64,000 nt of DNA, from assembly GCF_014280075.1 (NCBI RefSeq), contig NZ_CP047950.1, positions 1,364,001 to 1,428,000 of the forward strand. Direction: 5' to 3'. Source of the stretch: Synechococcus sp. A15-62 (GTDB lineage Bacteria; Cyanobacteriota; Cyanobacteriia; PCC-6307; Cyanobiaceae). The position numbers and the translations under genes were made by a program. The notes below the pieces were generated by a model. The model saw only the letters and a program-made list of their open reading frames with translations, did no database searches and had not been told where the DNA came from. Numbering within the stretch: the first letter of the stretch is position 1; every line of letters begins with the position of its first letter. Positions 54,178 through 63,185 of this stretch are shown here, piece after piece.

Positions 54178-55144
54178 CGCTTTGGAGCAGCTCAATCGAT
54201 TTCAACTGCTACACGACAAATGGCAACACCAAACATCTGAACAGAATCAAGAGTTATTCGAAGAAGCAGACTTATTGGTCGATCTGGCAAGCGGGTCAAC
54301 ATCACGATGCTGAAACCGGGGAGCCCCCGCCGTGAACAGCCCTACCAAAATGGATTGAAATAAAAGGACAGAAATCTCCTCATTGATGATGCGTCTGTAG
54401 ATGCTTCAAAAGAGCGGAAGAGCTAGTTGACGACGAAGTGGGTTGTCGAAACAGAAAGCACAAAACAATACAGCAAAAAGAATGTGCTAATTAGAGATAG
54501 CGGGGAGCTATGGGCACATAAAAAAAGCAAAAAATAGTTAATAAGATAGAAAGGCAGCAAACACAGAGAAATTGACAAAAAATGACTGAAAAAGAGAGAA
54601 GACAGTAAGATAGCAATTGAAAAGGGTAAGCGAACGGAAAAGAAATACCAAGATATTGTGATCAAGGAAACAAATACATTCCAACGGACGAAATAATTAC
54701 ATATGAAAAGACAACGGATAGGGAGTTCAAGCGACCCGTTATCAAAACAAACAAGGCAAGAAGATTTACACAGTAGATCCACAAAATAAACTCATCACTG
54801 GCAAACAGCGAGAAACACCACCAGAAATAACAAAAATATGTGGACAATGGCGAAGTTCAGAAGCAATTGAACGTCGGGAAGAATTAATTACATCTATACG
54901 GTATAAGAATTTCATAAGTCGAGGCACCAAAGAGGATGGAGCACGGGGAGGTAAAATGCAAAAAAAGAAACACAAACTGCTACTGGCTAAAGATGAGCCC
55001 ACTTTAAGTAAAAAACGGCAAAGCCATGTAAAGCAATCGCAGAATTAAAAAAAATGATGTCTTAGAACTGAATCATAGGATCGGAACAAATTTGCTTTCT
55101 TCATAAGAGACAGTAAGATAAGCATTAACAAGCCTTCTACGCGC
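54178..55144. other. AT-rich, purine-rich stretch without a supported gene
   Basis: About 970 bases. From about 54420 to 55040 the plus strand is strikingly rich in A and G with few pyrimidines. The minus strand therefore yields long Leu/Phe/Ser-rich frames (for example 54423-54782) that are artefacts of composition, not genes. A 13-base string (AGACAGTAAGATA) occurs twice, near 54600 and 55107. This marks the left edge of the polysaccharide island. Confidence 0.6.
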
Positions 55145-55933
55145 ATGCTGAATGAAATAAGAAACAGATTTCACCCTTTGTGGAGACTCCGCAAACTGGC
55201 AATTTTTCGATGGATTCAGCAGAGATTGGACCCTGATTTCAGCACAAACATATATGAAACGAATGTGAGTGTTAAACTGATGAGAGATTTTGGTATTATT
55301 ACAAATTTAAGGAATCTTGAGAAGGCAACAAGGGCTATATTTAAGAAAATATTATTAAACTCAAAAGTTGATATTTTTTTGGACGTGGGAGCGAATATTG
55401 GTATTTATTCATGGATGGCAAGAAAGTATTGCGTAGAGCAAACATTTATGTTTGAGCCAGATCAAACAAATTGTCGACTTCTTCTCAAAACAATAATCAA
55501 CAATCGAGCAAAAAATATCTATTTAGTACCTTTTGCAGTATCAGATAGACTTGGAGTTACTGAATATTATCCAGACAATGCTAGCGGTGCAGCGGGCAGT
55601 CTTGTAAATCATGCTTCAAATAAGTCTTCTCTTCACTGCAACTATGGGATGAACGACATCACATCGGTTCCAACGATAGATCTTAACCACTTTAGCGAAT
55701 ACTGCGAGGGCAAGAATGTGATAATAAAAATAGATGTAGAAGGCTATGAAAAGACAGTGCTTACGGGTTCCATGTTACTTATCGAAAAAGTACTACCAAT
55801 TATTATTATCGAATGCAATCAGGAAAATGATACTCAAATGTTGGAAGAAATTGGTTACAGAAAATATTCACTGGGCGAAAACCATAATTACTTGATGATT
55901 CACAGCACAAGTCAAATGCTATCTCTCCTTTAG
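55145..55933 (+). CDS. FkbM-family SAM-dependent methyltransferase
   Basis: 262 residues, AT-rich codon use. The FkbM methyltransferase fold: SAM motif VDIFLDVGANIGIYSWMARK, QTFMFEPDQTNCRLLLKTII, IYLVPFAVSDRLG, VPTIDLNHFSEYCEGKNVII and KIDVEGYEKTVLTGSMLLIE. FkbM proteins methylate hydroxyl groups of sugars in surface glycans. It is the first gene of the island and faces away from the next gene; the gap 55934-56118 between them is AT-rich and without a visible gene. Confidence 0.9.
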   Translation: MLNEIRNRFHPLWRLRKLAIFRWIQQRLDPDFSTNIYETNVSVKLMRDFGIITNLRNLEKATRAIFKKILLNSKVDIFLDVGANIGIYSWMARKYCVEQTFMFEPDQTNCRLLLKTIINNRAKNIYLVPFAVSDRLGVTEYYPDNASGAAGSLVNHASNKSSLHCNYGMNDITSVPTIDLNHFSEYCEGKNVIIKIDVEGYEKTVLTGSMLLIEKVLPIIIIECNQENDTQMLEEIGYRKYSLGENHNYLMIHSTSQMLSLL

Positions 55934-56118
55934 AAGGCAAGACACATCGCTTTGAAACGATAAAAATAAAAAAACCAAGCACATAGGAAAATAAAAGAAG
56001 GAATAAGATGACTCAAGCAACTAAAATAGCTAAAAGACATTTTAAGATAAAATATAGACATAATAAAATGGAAATTGACTAGAACAGAATGTATCGATTG
56101 ATAAAATGAATAACATAT

Positions 56119-57552
56119 CTAATACGCTTCTGACGATACAAGAGTAAAAAAAGTAGAAAATAAAATTTCTATATCCAATAGCAAGCTCCATTCTCGTTGA
56201 TACTCGAGATCAGCCATGACTCTGGCCTCCATCGCTGAGAGCTCTTTAGTTTCACCTCGAAATCCGCTGACTTGAGCTAATCCGGTCATGCCGGGCTTAC
56301 AGACATAACGTTGAGTGTAACCAGTAATTAATTTTCGGTAAATTTCATCATGCTCTAAGGCATGAGGTCGAGGGCCAACAAGACTCATATCTCCTATAAC
56401 AACATTGAAGAGTTGTGGCAATTCATCCAAACTCCATCGACGCAATAGTCGGCCTACAGGGGTAATACGATTGTCACCTTTGTGAGCCTGTTTAAGTGGA
56501 ATAGTATCAACAAACGGATCCACATACATAGATCTAAATTTATAGCAATTGAAAACTTTCCCTTGCAATCCACATCGTTTCTGTTTAAAAATGACAGGGC
56601 CAGGGCTTGAAAACCTAACTAAAATTGATATAAAGAGAAGTAATGGAAAAAGAACGATAACTCCGGCAACCGAGATAAGAAGGTCAAAAAGTCTTTTAAT
56701 GATACGTTCATCATAAGTCTGTCTTAAGCCCCATAGTTCGATACAATTCTGATAGCCAATAGATTCACTCTTAAAACTCATGGAATCAATACACCAATGA
56801 GGAGCATATAATATGCGAGAACATGTATTACCTAACAAATCAAACAAATTAGGTTGATTTGAACCATGAATAGTTGACGGAACATGACTAAATACGATGC
56901 AATCAACAACATTTTCATCAAGCCAGAGTTTAAGTTGATCAAATCCACCACCACATATGGGAAGTTTAGGATTTTGGTGAATATGATCAACATTTTCTGG
57001 AGAAAACCAGGATAATATACGATAACCCAACCAAGGATTAGATGAGAGTTGGTATGAAAAGTCAAGAAATGCCTGTGATTCACCCCAATACAAAATTGTT
57101 CGACTATTACGTCCGATCTTTCGAATCCTTCGTAAGTATAGTCGGGTGAGAATGTGGGAAGATATCAACCATATCCAGCCGGAAGCTGCCCATAAAGAGA
57201 TTGCAATACGAGAATGAGTTGCACTACTCTTATTTAAGAAGAAGGCCAAAATAACAAGACATATGATTGCCAGCCATGTTGAATTTAACTTTTGAAATAA
57301 GCGGCTAAGAGATTTATGACGATAACTTCTATAGATGCCGGAATAAGGCAATACAAAAAGAGTTACAATAGACACTATATATAATGATGGGATATTAATA
57401 AAGTCTTGAGTCCAATTAACAGTTGGCTGAAGAAAGAAGAAAATAAAACTAATGACAACCAAGTCTAAAATCCGTTGAAATCTTGCAATACTATTTCCGT
57501 TGATATCTAACCAACCCGAAGATTTAAAATGATCATGTATTTTATAAAGCAC
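56119..57552 (-). CDS. Polyprenyl-phosphate sugar-1-phosphate transferase (WbaP/CpsE type)
   Basis: 477 residues. The N-terminal half has about four to five membrane helices with a CoA-binding-like soluble region (SRTILYWGESQAFLDFSYQL, LPICGGGFDQLKLWLDENVV). The C-terminal catalytic domain of bacterial sugar transferases follows: RLFDLLISVAGVIVLFPLLL, SSPGPVIFKQKRCGLQGKVF, NCYKFRSMYVD, RRWSLDELPQLFNVVIGDMS, LVGPRPHALEHDE and VCKPGMTGLAQVSGFRGE. It transfers the first sugar phosphate (often glucose or galactose) onto undecaprenyl phosphate, starting a repeat unit of capsule or exopolysaccharide. It is the initiating enzyme of this cluster. Confidence 0.93.
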   Translation of the reverse strand: MLYKIHDHFKSSGWLDINGNSIARFQRILDLVVISFIFFFLQPTVNWTQDFINIPSLYIVSIVTLFVLPYSGIYRSYRHKSLSRLFQKLNSTWLAIICLVILAFFLNKSSATHSRIAISLWAASGWIWLISSHILTRLYLRRIRKIGRNSRTILYWGESQAFLDFSYQLSSNPWLGYRILSWFSPENVDHIHQNPKLPICGGGFDQLKLWLDENVVDCIVFSHVPSTIHGSNQPNLFDLLGNTCSRILYAPHWCIDSMSFKSESIGYQNCIELWGLRQTYDERIIKRLFDLLISVAGVIVLFPLLLFISILVRFSSPGPVIFKQKRCGLQGKVFNCYKFRSMYVDPFVDTIPLKQAHKGDNRITPVGRLLRRWSLDELPQLFNVVIGDMSLVGPRPHALEHDEIYRKLITGYTQRYVCKPGMTGLAQVSGFRGETKELSAMEARVMADLEYQREWSLLLDIEILFSTFFTLVSSEAY

Positions 57553-57655
57553 AAATAACTATAAAACAATTGATACCATATAAGACACAATGCCCATACA
57601 AAGAAGTATAAGTGACTACACTAAAGATGTTATAAAACTTAACTTATCAAAGCGA

Positions 57656-58837
57656 TTAATTTTTCAGAATATGGTTTAGAGAATAATCATATATAGATAA
57701 GTATGATTGCAGGAAATCAGAGCGACTAAAACGTTTTGTATTTTCATATCCCATTTTAATCTGATTTGATCGTCTATCAGAACTCCAGTTCAATATTTCA
57801 TTCAGAATTCGAGCAGAACCATGTATATCGCTAGGATTAATATAAATTGCACTTTCACCTCCAGCTTCTGACATTGGCTCTCTGCCGGTTGTGACAACAG
57901 GGCATCCACATGCCATTGCCTCTACAATGGGCCATCCGAAACCTTCGCTTATTGAAGGGAATAACAGCAAACTAGCTAATGAATAAAGAGCGTTAATTTG
58001 CCTGTTCGTCGGTGTCCTTAAAAAGATTATCGGCAAATCGATATGTTTGTTAATGTATTCTAAAAGTTCGACTGATGGTGGAGTACCAGCTAAAATAAGT
58101 GGTATTGGAAGTTGGCCTAACTGTGATCGAAGTCTATGTAATGCTACATATATTTGACAAACACCGATGCGGTTTTTATACCACTGATTACCACCAACAT
58201 GCAGAATAAAACCATGACTAAGGTTATCACGATATAAGAGTGGTATATCGTGGATAATATCAAGTGCATGATTTCCATTAATATTAGAAAAATCATAATT
58301 TAGAGGCTGAAGGACCGTAAAAATTTTCACCATTTTGTTAGATATAATACTACGAAGTTGAATTTCTGTATTCCGGGAAACACAAACAATTATTGGTGAA
58401 TGATTAAGTCCTATAAGGATGATCTTTTGAAGAAGCCTACCAGTGAACGAAACAGGATTTTGAGGTACAGCACCAAGCATAGATTGAATTGCCAAGACGT
58501 CGTGGCAAGTAACTACTTTGCCCCTACCGAGAAGGCATAAGGAATAAATAGCATTAGAATGATCCGTTATGTGATATATAATGTTATATTTTCGGCTCAT
58601 CCAGAATGAATAAATGATCAATTCGATTGTGAATACAAAGTATTTATCAACATAACTTAACCACTTATTTATTAGTGGAAAAAAAATACGAAGCCTCCCT
58701 ACTCGATCAATGGGCCGAATTAATTCACAGCGAATGCCTGCCCCTTCCGCAATCTCCTTATACAACAAGGACACTCTCTGCATGCTCTCCTGTTTATCCG
58801 GAAGATAGTTTCCAATAAAAACAATGAAGTATTCCAA
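57656..58837 (-). CDS. Glycosyltransferase, GT4-like
   Basis: 393 residues, GT-B fold. Visible are the N-terminal helix region YFIVFIGNYLPDKQESMQRV, HVGGNQWYKNRIGVCQIYVA, a nucleotide-binding stretch IPLILAGTPPSVELLEYIN and the donor-binding EX7E motif within SISEGFGWPIVEAMACGCPV (the two Glu are present). The C-terminal GYENTKRFSRSDFLQ follows. It probably adds a sugar in the cytoplasm to the lipid-linked repeat unit. Gap 57553-57655 separates it from the lipid-carrier transferase. Confidence 0.88.
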   Translation of the reverse strand: MEYFIVFIGNYLPDKQESMQRVSLLYKEIAEGAGIRCELIRPIDRVGRLRIFFPLINKWLSYVDKYFVFTIELIIYSFWMSRKYNIIYHITDHSNAIYSLCLLGRGKVVTCHDVLAIQSMLGAVPQNPVSFTGRLLQKIILIGLNHSPIIVCVSRNTEIQLRSIISNKMVKIFTVLQPLNYDFSNINGNHALDIIHDIPLLYRDNLSHGFILHVGGNQWYKNRIGVCQIYVALHRLRSQLGQLPIPLILAGTPPSVELLEYINKHIDLPIIFLRTPTNRQINALYSLASLLLFPSISEGFGWPIVEAMACGCPVVTTGREPMSEAGGESAIYINPSDIHGSARILNEILNWSSDRRSNQIKMGYENTKRFSRSDFLQSYLSIYDYSLNHILKN

Positions 58838-59231
58838 TTAGAGAAAGATCTAATTAAAAGCATAATAATGCAAAAAACCGAATTGGTATTTGATTTCATA
58901 AAAAATTCGCAAAATACAGGGACAATGATCACTACGAAATCCTTATTCTGATAATTAAAGCAAATTTGAAAATCAGTAGGAAATGGGGAAGTAAATATTC
59001 ATTAAGGAAAAAGGTTGGGAAATACTAAAGTAGTTCGTATTACAAGAGTTTTTAAGGCTTGATGTCTTCAAGAAAGAGGTAAAGTACAAAAGAATTATAA
59101 ATATTGAAAGCTACTATGGAACTACTGGGATGGACAGACAGGGCGAAATTGGTCCCAAAAAAAAACATATTTCTGAATGGGTCTTTTTTCGAAGCAACCT
59201 GATATGATTTTAAATATATTGGTATGTACAA
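58838..59231. other. AT-rich intergenic stretch
   Basis: 394 bases between divergent genes. A TATGAT element near 59204 with AT-rich flanks looks like a -10 box for the sulfotransferase gene, whose TTG start lies shortly after. No other signal or ORF is supported. Confidence 0.45.
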
Positions 59232-59939
59232 TTGAAACGTCACACAGCAATCAGTGGCACTGGAAGAGCTGGTACAACGTTCCTGGTAAGTCTCTTTCAT
59301 GAGTTAGGTCTTGATGTTGGAGACATCAATCCAAGCAATGTATCGAAATTATCATATGGTGGTTTAGAGCTTAATATATTTGATGAAAATGCCCCATATA
59401 TCGTAAAGTCACCCGCACTTTGTGACCAAATAGAAACAGTGGTGAACTCCTCAGAAGTATCACTTGATCTTTTAATTATCCCTATTCGCGATCTGTACGA
59501 AGCAGCTGAAAGCCGGCGCCGTGTAACGCGACTAGGAAATTTTTATGGTGGAATGTGGGGAAATTTTTCATTAATACCAGGTGTTCAAGAAAATTTACTT
59601 TCTAAGAAACTATATAAGCTTCTCTATTTTGCATCTTCTGCTTCGGTCCCGATAATCTTTTTGCAATTCCCCAAATTTGGAAAAGACAAAGATTATCTTT
59701 ATTCAAATTTAAAAAATTTTTTTGAGGATAGCAAAATTGATTATCATAAATTCAGCACAGCATTCGATAAGATGTACAGGGCCGACAGGATTCACAAATT
59801 TTCATCTAGTGCCAACATAATACAAACACTTTGCGATTTGTACCTGTCAATTGTTTTGATAATTAGAAATTGTATATATCAACTTAGAATTAACCTCAAG
59901 ATAGGGCAGAGAATGAAGAGACTTTTGAATAGAAAATAA
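59232..59939 (+). CDS. Sulfotransferase-like P-loop protein
   Basis: 235 residues from a TTG at 59232. The N-terminus begins straight at the P-loop: AISGTGRAGTTFLVSLFHEL, the PAPS 5'-phosphosulfate-binding form GxGRAGTTF. A later stretch LDLLIIPIRDLYEAAESRRR is the R/K-rich 3'-phosphate region with the typical RD/NP position. The rest (FLQFPKFGKDKDYLYSNLKN and others) is AT-rich and poorly conserved. Probable sugar or protein sulfotransferase on a surface glycan; PAPS use is inferred. No good ribosome-binding site is visible. Confidence 0.75.
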   Translation: MKRHTAISGTGRAGTTFLVSLFHELGLDVGDINPSNVSKLSYGGLELNIFDENAPYIVKSPALCDQIETVVNSSEVSLDLLIIPIRDLYEAAESRRRVTRLGNFYGGMWGNFSLIPGVQENLLSKKLYKLLYFASSASVPIIFLQFPKFGKDKDYLYSNLKNFFEDSKIDYHKFSTAFDKMYRADRIHKFSSSANIIQTLCDLYLSIVLIIRNCIYQLRINLKIGQRMKRLLNRK

Positions 59940-60011
59940 TTAAATTTATTGACACATGAAGGGTTAACTAGCGATTGAGTTTACCACAAAAAGATAGTAT
60001 ATTACTATTTT

Positions 60012-60902
60012 CTAAATTGAAGTAAACTTGTTATCTACGTCTTTGGATCGTACCTCTCCAAGCCAGACCAATAGACGATCAAACTTATATAACCAGTTTT
60101 GTCTTAGAAATATATCCTTTAATTTAATATTAAATTGATGAGATAGAGATGCTAAATAAAACTCATTTAAGATGCAAAGAGCTTTCCGTGTAAACATTTC
60201 ACGCTTTTGCTCGGTAAATTTACCTCCCTTGTACCATCCCCTACCGGAAAATAACCATTCGACTAATCTTAGTCTAAGAGATAAGCTTAATGTATCTGCA
60301 AAGAAGTCTTCGGCAGTTGTACTGTGCTCATTGATATGTGATTTCAATTCATTGTAATAATCTAGTTGATAATTTAATTTTTTCAAAGCTGATTTGTCCA
60401 TAGAGAACAAATAGGTACTGATATAATTAGTTATGCGAAGTATTTTGTTATTCTGCTTATTTCCAAGGAAAAAGAAGTTTTTGTTCTTGGTGTTTAAAAG
60501 CGTACCTATATATGCGTTTTTATTTCTCGCAATCTGATAACAGAACATGAGTAAGCGAAACTTAGTAAAACATCTATGTATATTGACAGTATCATTGGCA
60601 AAAATTATACAATCGTGATCCAAGGATTGTTCAAGAATATATGCCAGACCTTCTTGCCAAGCAGAGAATTCACTATTACTATTAGAACCTAATAGAATTA
60701 TCCAATTTTTGAGTCTATCATCGAATCTTAAGTTGTTGATTATAGCTGAATTATTAACTACCAATATATTTGTGGTTGTGCCTATTTCTTCGATAATAGT
60801 AATTGCTTTGGTAACATTTTCAAATGTATAACCGACTAATATACCAATGGAAATAATATCCTTATTGCATAACTTAAAGCTAAGATCAAATGCTTGTGTC
60901 AT
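60012..60902 (-). CDS. Glycan-synthesis protein of uncertain family, glycosyltransferase-like
   Basis: 296 residues. A region near residues 68-105 (IILLGSNSNSEFSAWQEGLA, CIIFANDTVNIHR) resembles the short DxD-like 'NDT' segment of GT2-fold or rhamnan-synthesis-type proteins. The rest (NYISTYLFSMDKSALKKLNY, FFADTLSLSLRLRLVEWLF) is AT-rich and unassigned. No signal peptide or membrane helix stands out. Membership in the surface-glycan set is inferred from position. Confidence 0.6.
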   Translation of the reverse strand: MTQAFDLSFKLCNKDIISIGILVGYTFENVTKAITIIEEIGTTTNILVVNNSAIINNLRFDDRLKNWIILLGSNSNSEFSAWQEGLAYILEQSLDHDCIIFANDTVNIHRCFTKFRLLMFCYQIARNKNAYIGTLLNTKNKNFFFLGNKQNNKILRITNYISTYLFSMDKSALKKLNYQLDYYNELKSHINEHSTTAEDFFADTLSLSLRLRLVEWLFSGRGWYKGGKFTEQKREMFTRKALCILNEFYLASLSHQFNIKLKDIFLRQNWLYKFDRLLVWLGEVRSKDVDNKFTSI

Positions 60903-61086
60903 AGTGCAGTAGAATGATAGAGTGTTTATTGAATGGAGTTAGTTGGTATAGAATATATCGAAAATGATTTCATTTGAAAGAGGAGTACTAAAGAAATAAT
61001 TGACATATCATGCTTAAAATATTTTTAATATATGGGAACAGATTTATATTAAGGGGCAAAAAAAGTATTGGCTTCATTCTGAGTAA

Positions 61087-61812
61087 TTAAAATGAGTTGG
61101 ACAACGTATTCGAAGCTGTTCGATAGAGACTAATGTCTAATTGTTGTATCTCAGTAAGCTGTTCTAATTCAAGGGAACTGAGATCATTTATTCTGGGTCT
61201 ATTCATTGTTTTCTTTGATGTGTCTCTAATAAGATCATACGGTTTATTATAGGTTAGAGACCACTGTTTGCAAAAACTATTGTAGTTATCCAATATACCG
61301 AAAAACTTATACTGCTCAGTTAAACGGCGCTCAGCCAAACGAAGAAGATTTTGTCCATGTCTGCCAGGAAAATAAAAATTTGAATATCCTGCAACAGCTC
61401 TGACTTGCATGTTGGAGTTCATCTTAGTAAAATCAACAAGCGAATAATTTAAAGCTTCCTTTAATTTAGGATGTTTATATGTTGGACTATTACATTGCCT
61501 AATGAAGAAGTAATATGATATTGCTTGATCAATTGGATTTCTTAAAAGTGTAAAATACTCACATCGTCTTCTTGTTAAATTATGTATGCCATAATTGAGA
61601 TGACCATCTACAAACTCGTAGTTATTAAGTGATGTGAGACAAAAGTGTTTTAATCCACGATAATTAAAAATAGATTCAGGCCTAAAATTCTTATAAATAC
61701 AAGATCGCTTAAACGATGTACCTCCGGTTTTGGGTATATGTACAAATATCTGGAGTGGTGAATGATTTGAACTAAGCATTTGATCCAGACAACTCCTAAG
61801 ACATCTTATCAT
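61087..61812 (-). CDS. Sulfotransferase family 2-like protein
   Basis: 241 residues. The PAPS-binding motif is FVHIPKTGGTSFKRSCIYKN (the HIPKTGGT form of the carbohydrate sulfotransferase family 2), followed by the 3'-phosphate motif in YFTLLRNPIDQAISYYFF (RNPxxxxxS). Such enzymes sulfate hexose, uronic acid or GalNAc hydroxyls. Together with the other sulfotransferase-like gene 2 kb away and the UDP-glucuronate genes, it argues for a sulfated acidic polysaccharide. Host-like expression signals were not found. Confidence 0.82.
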   Translation of the reverse strand: MIRCLRSCLDQMLSSNHSPLQIFVHIPKTGGTSFKRSCIYKNFRPESIFNYRGLKHFCLTSLNNYEFVDGHLNYGIHNLTRRRCEYFTLLRNPIDQAISYYFFIRQCNSPTYKHPKLKEALNYSLVDFTKMNSNMQVRAVAGYSNFYFPGRHGQNLLRLAERRLTEQYKFFGILDNYNSFCKQWSLTYNKPYDLIRDTSKKTMNRPRINDLSSLELEQLTEIQQLDISLYRTASNTLSNSF

Positions 61813-62345
61813 GAGAATATGAGTTTTAGACGATTCAGTAAATTGATATTGTGGCTAAAAAATTAATTAATCATTTGAGATAAGTATTTGAAGAGACATT
61901 TGAACATATTGCCTACAAAAACTTGTTATAGTTCATTCGCTAGGAGATCTTTCTGGAAAAATCACTGTTGATAATCTCAACAGAGGATAGCAAAAAAAGG
62001 GCAAATAAGAAGCAAAGATATACTAATTTATAGATTGAATGGGTCATATTCTTTTTGAAAAGCAATTTTTCCTATAGGACAAATACTAATGCTTATAACG
62101 CGAGTATTCCTTCATTAAAGCTAATAAACAAAAACAAATCTAAATCCAAAACCGGCTTGTAGGTTTATCGTTGGATTCTACTGCTTTGCTTTGCTTTGCT
62201 AACACTTTGGTTGATCACGCCAAGTCGGTCGCTAAAGTAAAATAAACAAGAGAAAACCATGTCAGCAAAAAAACTATCTGTATTGGATAAGAAAATATAA
62301 GATAATGGCACCAAATTCAATAATATTCGAGGGTTCTTCATTGCT
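61813..62345. other. AT-rich intergenic stretch with a short tandem repeat
   Basis: About 530 bases without a supported gene. A minus-strand frame overlapping the next gene (62165-62470) is a shadow. It contains the TGCTT repeat listed separately and presumably the promoters of the flanking divergent genes. Confidence 0.5.
62182..62200. repeat. Pentanucleotide repeat (TGCTT)3-4
   Basis: Three exact TGCTT units plus a four-base partial fourth sit about 145 bases before the GT2 start. Short tandem repeats in such places can slip in copy number and change promoter spacing, but this one is small and could be chance. Confidence 0.5.
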
Positions 62346-63185
62346 GTGCTAAGTCTTACAATTGCAATACCTGTTCGTAATGAAGAGAAAAATCTTGGAC
62401 TTTGTTTGCAAGCAATTGGTAATGGGTTTGCAGACTCCGTCGTTGTAATTGATTCGACAAGTGATGACAAAACAGCAGATATTGCTAATCAGCATAACGT
62501 GAAGATAATTGATTTTAAGTGGAATGGCCAATTCCCAAAGAAGCGGAACTGGTTCCTTAGAGAACACAGGCCGAGCACTGACTGGGTATTGTTTCTTGAT
62601 GCGGATGAAATCCTGACGCAAAAAGTGAAGCGTGAAATAGCAGTGGCCTTACCAAGATCAACACACCAAGGATATCTACTCAGCTACACGAATTATTTTC
62701 TAGGAAAAAGACTCAAAGGTGGTTATCCATTACGGAAAATCGCACTTTTTCGTGTGGGAGAAGTTGAATATGAACGTATCGAGGAAAATCGCTGGTCTCA
62801 ATGCGATATGGAAGTACATGAGCATCCGTTGCTGACTGGAACTATGGGTGTAATCCAAAGCCGTATTGACCACCGGGATTATCGAGGAATAGATTCATAC
62901 ATAAATAAACATAATGAGTACGCTACATGGGAGGCAAAACGTCTTTTTCATTATCGAAGAACGCAACACACGAATTCAACGTGGAAGCCCCACCAGCGCC
63001 TTAAATACAGTCTCCTCACTTCACCATGGGGCGGACTTGCATTTTTTTTTGGGAGCTTCTTTGGAATGGGAGGGTGGCGTGATGGGTCAATAGGTTTTGC
63101 CTTTTGCCTTTTGAAAGCCTCCTACTTCACTCAAATCGCCTGTAAATTACGCGAGCTAGAGTTAAAAGGAAAGGAGATTGCGTAG
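62346..63185 (+). CDS. Glycosyltransferase family 2, WaaE-like
   Basis: 279 residues from a GTG at 62346. GT-A fold: SLTIAIPVRNEEKNLGLCLQ, VVVIDSTSDDKTADIANQHN, the metal-binding DxD-like VLFLDADEILTQK, and the family tail RWSQCDMEVHEHPLLTGTMG, IDHRDYRGIDSYINKHNEYA with TWEAKR. The HE-H and Y-NKHNxY block is shared with WaaE/KdtX-like beta-glucosyltransferases of lipopolysaccharide core. It adds one sugar to a surface glycan. Its stop overlaps the next start (TAGTG). Confidence 0.9.
   Translation: MLSLTIAIPVRNEEKNLGLCLQAIGNGFADSVVVIDSTSDDKTADIANQHNVKIIDFKWNGQFPKKRNWFLREHRPSTDWVLFLDADEILTQKVKREIAVALPRSTHQGYLLSYTNYFLGKRLKGGYPLRKIALFRVGEVEYERIEENRWSQCDMEVHEHPLLTGTMGVIQSRIDHRDYRGIDSYINKHNEYATWEAKRLFHYRRTQHTNSTWKPHQRLKYSLLTSPWGGLAFFFGSFFGMGGWRDGSIGFAFCLLKASYFTQIACKLRELELKGKEIA

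Noticed and set aside
54423-54782. 119-residue minus-strand frame, very hydrophobic
   Set aside because: It is a Phe/Leu/Ser-rich frame produced by the purine-rich plus strand; no start context, conservation cue or domain.
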